This document shows positions 58,423 to 64,000 of a stretch of DNA of 64,000 nt, in pieces. The stretch's first letter is position 1, and the number at the start of each line of letters is the position of its first letter. The stretch is from Nyssa sinensis. Its lineage: Eukaryota > Streptophyta > Magnoliopsida > Cornales > Nyssaceae. The translations under genes and the position numbers were made by a program. Location of the stretch: assembly GCA_008638375.1 (NCBI GenBank), contig CM018051.1, forward strand, positions 41,002,677-41,066,676, in the 5' to 3' direction. The notes beneath the pieces are model-generated. The model was not told the DNA's origin and made no database searches. It saw nothing but the letters and a program-made list of their open reading frames with translations.

Positions 58423-59370
58423 TTAGGGCACATATTTATTCTCAAGGGTCGGTTGCGTCCGTGTAATCATTGCAGCTCGTGCTTTGGTGTTCCCAATTGA
58501 TGTCGCTTGCAATGCTTCTCCCACTTCTACAGCCTTTTCCATCTGTTATATTTTCTTCTTGCACTTGTACCTCCTCAGCCGTAGTGCTAGGAATCCCAAC
58601 AAAACCAACAAGGCTAAACCACCAAGCACTGACCTGACAACTATCCAGACCTTATTATTGTTCTTCTTTTCTCCACCACTTAGAGCTCCGCTTGGGGGTA
58701 CAGAAGACACTGGTTGAGGAGTGGCACTGGACGCAACCATTATAGAAAAATGCCCCTATTCGAAGGTTGGACAAACATTACTAGACATTACATCGCTGAA
58801 ATTGACCAACCCATGTAAATCGAACCAAACACACTTCGCAACTGACCCATCCGCCACCAATTTCAGATCTGAAAAGTTGATTGATATGGGTTGGCCAGAA
58901 GCCCTAATATTCAATTCGGGTAAATTCTTGGCTGATAAGTTTGAATGATCGTAAGCAAGAAGAACCAACACGGGAGCTAAATACGTGTAACCATGTAAAG
59001 GGTAGTACCTCATCGACCAATTGCCCAAGTTCTGGTAAACCAGAACAAGCCTCTACATAGGGCTGCTCAATAACACCCATAGGAATCTCAAACTTTTTAT
59101 ATGTACTAACTCCTTTGGTCCTTAAGCTACCACTCCTGAGCCTCATTGCTGAAATCTTAATCCCAGTCAAATTGGAAGGTACATTCCCATCATAGATCAT
59201 GCTAGTCCTTGGACGAACATATGCTCGATAAGCATAGTCTTGGAGAAGTGCATCGAGGGCCCGTTCAGAAGGTGTAGAAGACCCAGGTGATTGAGCTCTA
59301 TGTTTTGGCAACTAGAAGATCATTATATAAAAAAAGGAAGCATCGCAAGACTTACTCGAAGAAGCCCCAT
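58423..59370 (-). pseudogene. DUF1191-family membrane protein pseudogene
   Basis: DUF1191 proteins are plant-specific, secreted or membrane-anchored, of unknown function. The text on the minus strand follows the family from end to end. A hydrophobic start MGLLRVSLAMLPFFI is followed by a stop. ERALDALLQDYAYRAYVRPR and DGNVPSNLTGIKISAMRLRS come next, then NWSMRYYPLHGYTYLAPVLV, ELNIRASGQPISINFSDLKL and VAKCVWFDLHGLVNFSDV. A transmembrane stretch VWIVVRSVLGGLALLVLLGF is followed by RRYKCKKKI, and the C-terminus is ...TRTQPTLENKYVP. Breaks: stop and frame change in the signal peptide region, a 2-base loss at PYVE-A (about 59050), TAG after CPTFE (58756), TAA after KKKI (58546). Pseudogene unless these are assembly errors. 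Confidence 0.85.
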
Positions 59371-60050
59371 TGATGCTTTGAAGTGTTGAAAATCAACATA
59401 ATACCACTCAATCTAAGTTGGTAGATTCCAACAGGTACCCCAAAGTTAACCCCGAAAACATAGTAGTGACATTTAGATCCTGAATGACAAATCAACGGAA
59501 ACTTGAACCTGATTTGTAGTCCAAGATCTCAAAGAAGCTTCACAATCACTTGTCACCGACTTCCCAAATTCATATGGAATGAAACTTAACGGGTACTTGT
59601 TAAAGAAAAGATGAATTTAACTGGATAACAAAGTAGCACCAAAGCTGCAAGCTCTCAGATCACTTAAATATTCTTTTCCCCCCTTTGGAATCCTTATAAA
59701 AGATACTTGCTCAGAAAATCTTTCCAGCATTTTAGAAAGCGAAACCCTAATTCAACCATTCTCCCCATAGAAAACCACAAAAAGTGATCAAAATAGGCAA
59801 ATTGAGAAATCTTCTTCAACAAACAATGAACTAATACTAAATGCTTTTGAGTTTTGTGGCGAAGTAAAGTAATGTGGATTCAGTACGAATATCCAGAGCA
59901 ACAAACCAGATAAAAATAGCAAGTACAAAACAAAATTATTACCTGATAAATTTGTAACCAGAAACCCCTAAATCTGAGCAAATAGTTCAACACTGGCGAA
60001 ATTTAGTTTGAGTTTGTTCCCAATGGAGCAATTGTTAAATTTCTAACTCT
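59371..60050. other. Upstream of the DUF1191 pseudogene
   Basis: No ORF. Likely old promoter or leader sequence of the DUF1191 gene on the minus strand. Nothing specific is recognised. Confidence 0.4.
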
Positions 60051-60065
60051 TCTAAAAGTTTCAAC

Positions 60066-60375
60066 TGTTAGAGAAGGTATAATTTTATTATTATATTTTT
60101 TAACACGCCCTTTTACGTGTAGCCAGTCTGAGCCTATATGTGTGGCCAATTTGAACTTACACGTGTTAATTCAAATTTTTAAGGTGACTGTGAGGTTCGA
60201 ACTCAAGACCTTTTGCTTTTTGATACTATGTGAAATTACCAACTCATCTAAAAGCTTAAGTTGTTAGAGAATGTGTAACTTTATTATTATATTCTCTAAC
60301 ACGCCCCTCACGTGTGGCTAGTCTGAGCCTACACGTGTCAATGAGGGTGTAACTTTATTATTATATTCTCTAACA
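60066..60375. repeat. Short repeat with TGTTAGAGAA / TTCTCTAACA termini
   Basis: A block GTGTAACTTTATTATTATATTCTCTAACA appears three times in degenerate form (about 60066-60110, 60260-60310, 60345-60375), with ACGTGTGGC-TAGTCTGAGCC between. Part of it (about 60190-60215) contains GGTTCGAACTC, which resembles a tRNA B-box. It may be a small non-autonomous LTR or a SINE-derived repeat. No TSD is confirmed. Confidence 0.4.
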
Positions 60376-60756
60376 ATCAATGCCTCAAAAGAACTTTGTA
60401 AACGGTTGAATACAATAAACTCAAGTGAAACCAAATTCATGAAAAAAAGGACAAAAGTTGATGAAAACACCAAGAATCTTCAAATATCATCATATCAATA
60501 ATCACGCCGCTATGACCATAATAGAGAATAGAACCTCGAAAACCCTAACAAATTCAATTGGATTGGTCCGCATTTCCTAGAAGATGAATGAATCTAATGA
60601 AATCCAACGGAGCAAATTGCAGCAAAGAACCGTGGCTTACATGACGAACTCTAGAGATTGAGCTTCAATCCTTTTGTAACCGAGAATGTGGCAATAGTGA
60701 TATATAGATAGATATTGTGTGTGAGTGTGCTTTTCTCTCTCAAATAAAAAATCTAA

Positions 60757-61917
60757 GGGCATCTCCAATAGTGACTCAAACCCATATCAAATTTAAATTT
60801 GAGTCAAAATCCACAAAAATCACCCTCTAACCTTAGACTCAAACCCATACCAAATCAGTTTTTACTCAAATTCAAACCCAAATCAGTGCACTACTGTTCA
60901 TAGAACCAAATTTCTAACGGCAATTTTTTTCCCCTACCTAGTCTCACCTCAAATGGAAAGTGAAAGGAAAAGGCAGAAGGAAAAGGCAAGGAAAAGAAAT
61001 GGAAAGGAAAATAGGAAAAGGAAAACAGACCTCACGGCGGTCGTTCGTTGTAGAGACAGTGGTCATCAATGACTGTCAGCGATGGCGGTCAGCAGTAATC
61101 TTGATTTGGTTCTAAAACCCCAAATCAGAACCCTCAAAGAGTAACCATTGATCTTGATTTGGTTTAGAAACATGATCACGATTGATCGGAACCATGAAAC
61201 CCTAATTTTCGGATCAAGTTCTCTCTTACTTCCAATCTATCTGCTTGTATTCTAGTTCTTAAAATTTTGACATTGTTCAGTTTACTTGCCGTGAAAGTGG
61301 AAAAAGGGGAGCGCAAGATAAGAGTGGAAGAAAGGGTCTAGGTGTTTTAAGAAGAAGAAAGGTTAGGCCTTTTTTTAAATGCTTAAAGACAAAAACCTAA
61401 ATATTTCATAAAAAAATAAGAAAAAGAAAAATGAGTATTATACAATTCACTTTCTTATCATTAATATTGAATACGTCAATATTTTTTAATAATTTAACAA
61501 TAAAAAATGATAAAAATATTTTTAGAAATGATAGAGAAAATAATTTTTGGGTTGAACTAAACTCTATTACTCAACATAATAATAATAACAGATATTTAGT
61601 CTCTTTTAAGATTAAAATTCATAGCCCATTCAAATACCCAATTGACCAAACAGATATTTCAAAAAATAAAATTCAGACTATAATCACAAGTATAATGAGA
61701 ATACAACCAAAAACAAGTTTTTGTAACAGCAAGTTCCAAAAAAAGAGGGAAAATGATTTTTGAAGGGAAATGACAAAGTAGTTTTTGGGATAAGGTGGGA
61801 ACTTTTAAAAAAGATTTGAGTAAAAACTTAAGTGACCATTGAAGAAAATCAACTCAAATTCACCTTTTACTCGAATTTTAAGTGAAATTTGAGTTTGAGT
61901 CACCATTAGAGATGGTC
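60757..61917. mobile_element. PIF/Harbinger-like non-autonomous element (large MITE), TSD TAA
   Basis: Ends are imperfect inverted repeats of about 25 bp: GGGCATCTCCAATAGTGACT at the left, and at the right GACCATCTCTAATGGTGACT read inward. TAA flanks both ends (60754-60756 and 61918-61920), as expected for PIF/Harbinger. Inner subterminal parts are also partly complementary, with several ACTCAAATTT-type phrases. No transposase is seen; a 110-codon ORF at 61431-61763 is AT-driven. At 1161 bp it is long for a MITE. Confidence 0.75.
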
Positions 61918-61920
61918 TAA

Positions 61921-63190
61921 GAGAGATAAGCTTCAGCTCAAGTAGTGGATACAAAGAGAGAGAGAGAGAGGAGAAGAGAGAGGCTAATTAGTATATAGTA
62001 CATAGTATTTACAATATAATACAGAGAGGAAAAGATTTAAGAGGTTGTGTAAAATGTAAAAACAGTGATAAACCCCACATAATTTATCGTATTGACATTA
62101 ATACCCTTATTATTTATGCATATAGACCAAAGTATCCTCTAGTTAAAGACTTTCCATTTTTAGGGGTAAGTTGTGAGTATAGGTTATATCTATAGAGGAT
62201 ATGCAAGTGAAAAAGCAAAAAGGTCCAGGGTAACTTTAATCAAGGACTACCCATGTGATTCCTTGGTAACTAATATAGTTTTTTTTTTTTTAAAGATGCT
62301 TGTCTGTTTCTGCAAATACATTTTCAAAATTAATTTTATTTTAATTCCAATAATAATTATACTAACTCCTCTTTAAGTTATTTAATAATTAGGGAAGTTT
62401 CTTGTATTACATTAATTATTATATTAACAAAATGAGTAATAAATTTATCAACAACCACAATGATTACATATCTCATATATTAAATTGGGCCAAATAGAAC
62501 TTAATTATCTTCAGGAAGGTCACCCCTTCCTAACATTCCAAAGAACATACCTACAGTCTACATGTCAGTTACAGACAGCAACACTTCTGTAAATGCTTAT
62601 CGCTACATTAAGCATTGCTTGCAAGTCCACATGTGCTAAAGTACGTGGTGTGCACACCTCTATTAATCATGGCAAATTTGTTGTCCTTTTTTGTCATCTC
62701 TTATAAGGAAGGATTCTGATTGTGAAAAATAGAAAAATGGGAAAACGAAAAGCACAAGAGATAACACTGAGATGACAATATTAATCCTATAACATTGATT
62801 ATTGATTATTGATTATTATTATTATTAAGGGGCTAAAAATAGGCAGATTGCAAATTAGGAGCACATTCCCATCAAAATGCATTTTTCAAGTGCTAACAAC
62901 CTATATTATTTATTCATTTAATTTTTTTACTTTGTTATCTCTTCTTGAATCTTGATACGACCAGCCCAAGAGAGCACCTTGTTATTTGTTGTCTTGTTAG
63001 CCCCACGTGACTAAGTTAACAAGTCAGCTCATCCCTTTACACTCTACACCTAAATATTATTTATAAAAAATAGTTTTGAACTATTTTTTTTTTTTTTCAA
63101 ATTTCATACGTTTAGAAAAGTTTTCGTAAACACCCATTTAACCTAAGTCGTGAATTACATTTTTTTATATTTAATTTAATGACAATTTTA
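61921..63190. other. AT-rich intergenic stretch
   Basis: GA microsatellite at about 61960-61972, ATT repeats at about 62800-62827, poly-T at 62280-62291. No gene is supported. Confidence 0.55.
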
Positions 63191-64000
63191 AGCCCCACCT
63201 AAAAGTATTTTCTGCTTTGGTCTTTTAGTTTACTAGTGAGCCCAACCTTCCAACCCAATAACGAACTCTCATGGGTTTTGTGCTATAAACCCAAAAGGCA
63301 CCTCTCAATTAGAGGTGTTTTATGTTATCTTTATAAGTTTGTCATGGACATCGTCCACACTCAACGTGGGACACCAATATTCCTACCTCAGCATAAGCAC
63401 AATCTTGACTCCATACCATGTTAGATCCCTTATCTAGAAGTATGGTTTGCCTTAGTTTGCCAACCCATTGGAAAGCCCAAGCTTCTAGCCTAATGGTGGG
63501 AGTGGCAAGCTCTCACGAGTTTGTCCTTTTGGACCTTAAGGCCGAAAGGAGCCTATCAACTAGAAGTATCATATACCGTCTTTATAAGTGCATCATGAAT
63601 ATCACCCACATCCAATGTGTGACGCTAACATCCCCACCTCGATCCTGGTACAAGCACGATCCTAACTCTAATACCATGTTATATGTGTAGAATAACCCCC
63701 ACCTAGAAGTATTGTTTGCTTTGGTCTGCCAACCAATTAGCGAGCCTAAGCTTTCAATTTTGTGGCGAGGCTTCACAGTTTTGTTATTTTGAGCCTTAAG
63801 TCCAAAAGGCACCTCTTAGTTAGAGGTGTATTGCGTCATCTTTATTAGTTTATCATGAACGTCATTCACATTCAGTGTGAGACATAAATACCCCTCACCT
63901 TAGTGTAGGCACAATCCTAACTCTAATACCAAGTTAGATTCATGACCTAGTCTCCATCTAAAAGTATTGTCCACTTTAGTATGCCAGTCCATTAGCGAGC
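63190..64000. repeat. Tandem repeat, about 230-270-bp units, running off the window end
   Basis: Three full units and the start of a fourth begin at about 63195, 63430, 63700 and 63955. Each contains a CTAGAAGTATTGTTTGC-type opening, GCCAACCCATTAGCGAGCC, CAAAAGGCACCTCT-AGTTAGAGGTGT, CATCTTTATAAGTTTATCATG and an AATGTGGGAC phrase. Unit lengths by start differ (about 234, 269, 257). No ORF is conserved between units. Confidence 0.8.

Noticed and set aside
60190..60215. tRNA B-box-like GGTTCGAACTC
   Set aside because: No matching A-box or cloverleaf at the right distance; not called a tRNA gene.
61431..61763. 110-codon ORF in the Harbinger-like element
   Set aside because: AT-driven (N, I, K and F rich), no DDE or Myb-like domain.
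1..64000. CRISPR array, operon, rRNA or phage-type system
   Set aside because: None seen; tandem arrays here lack unique spacers and sit within LTR elements of a plant genome.

Overview
This is a repeat-dense piece of a plant nuclear genome, most likely a eudicot. It is AT-rich, with many (AT)n and (CT)n microsatellites, plant-type Ty1/copia and Ty3/gypsy LTR elements, and a decayed member of the plant-only DUF1191 family. There is no prokaryotic operon structure, no rRNA or tRNA gene and no CRISPR. By hand I can delimit most transposable elements from their LTR ends (TG...CA), target-site duplications (TSDs), primer-binding sites and domain motifs. They cover roughly 70% of the window. No intact multi-domain host gene was found.

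Layout. 1-3157: AT-rich intergenic DNA. 3163-4572: solo LTR with TSD AATAC, followed by a gypsy-type Transposase_28 remnant (about 5540-6160) and a second, inverted LTR fragment of the solo-LTR family (about 6245-6735). 8.88-19.78 kb: a large Ty3/gypsy (Tat-like) element with about 2.3-kb LTRs that kept only gag remnants and no pol. Its LTRs carry tandem arrays of hairpin-forming units. 19.78-22.06 kb: intergenic, with a remnant of a gypsy LTR and a possible 39-aa secreted-peptide ORF at 21645-21764. 22067-30941: copia element A (minus strand), split by a non-autonomous LTR element (24187-28272) that has LTRs but almost no interior. 32249-45089: copia element B (minus), split by a 4.1-kb solo LTR (34527-42470, TSD TATAT), itself split by a 3.8-kb solo LTR (35157-38958, TSD TGTGT). 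46083-57718: copia element C (minus, TSD GAACC), with a second copy of the 3.8-kb solo LTR in inverted orientation (52057-55848, TSD CCTAC). Element C itself sits in a LINE-type RNase H remnant. 58423-59370: DUF1191 pseudogene with several stops and frameshifts. 60757-61917: PIF/Harbinger-like non-autonomous element with TAA TSD. 63.2-64 kb: tandem repeats of about 230-270 bp.

The most interesting signal is inside the long gypsy LTRs. The twin 3.8-kb solo LTRs carry an open reading frame (84 codons) that appears to continue through two introns into a lysine-rich exon. Two otherwise diverged LTR families in the same window keep the same donor site, the same small hairpin and the same acceptor site. 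This suggests a spliced transcription unit lying within the LTR. It is an inference from sequence only and needs RNA data. Other signals worth checking are a perfect 45-bp hairpin, the gag-only Tat element and the 39-aa secreted-peptide ORF.
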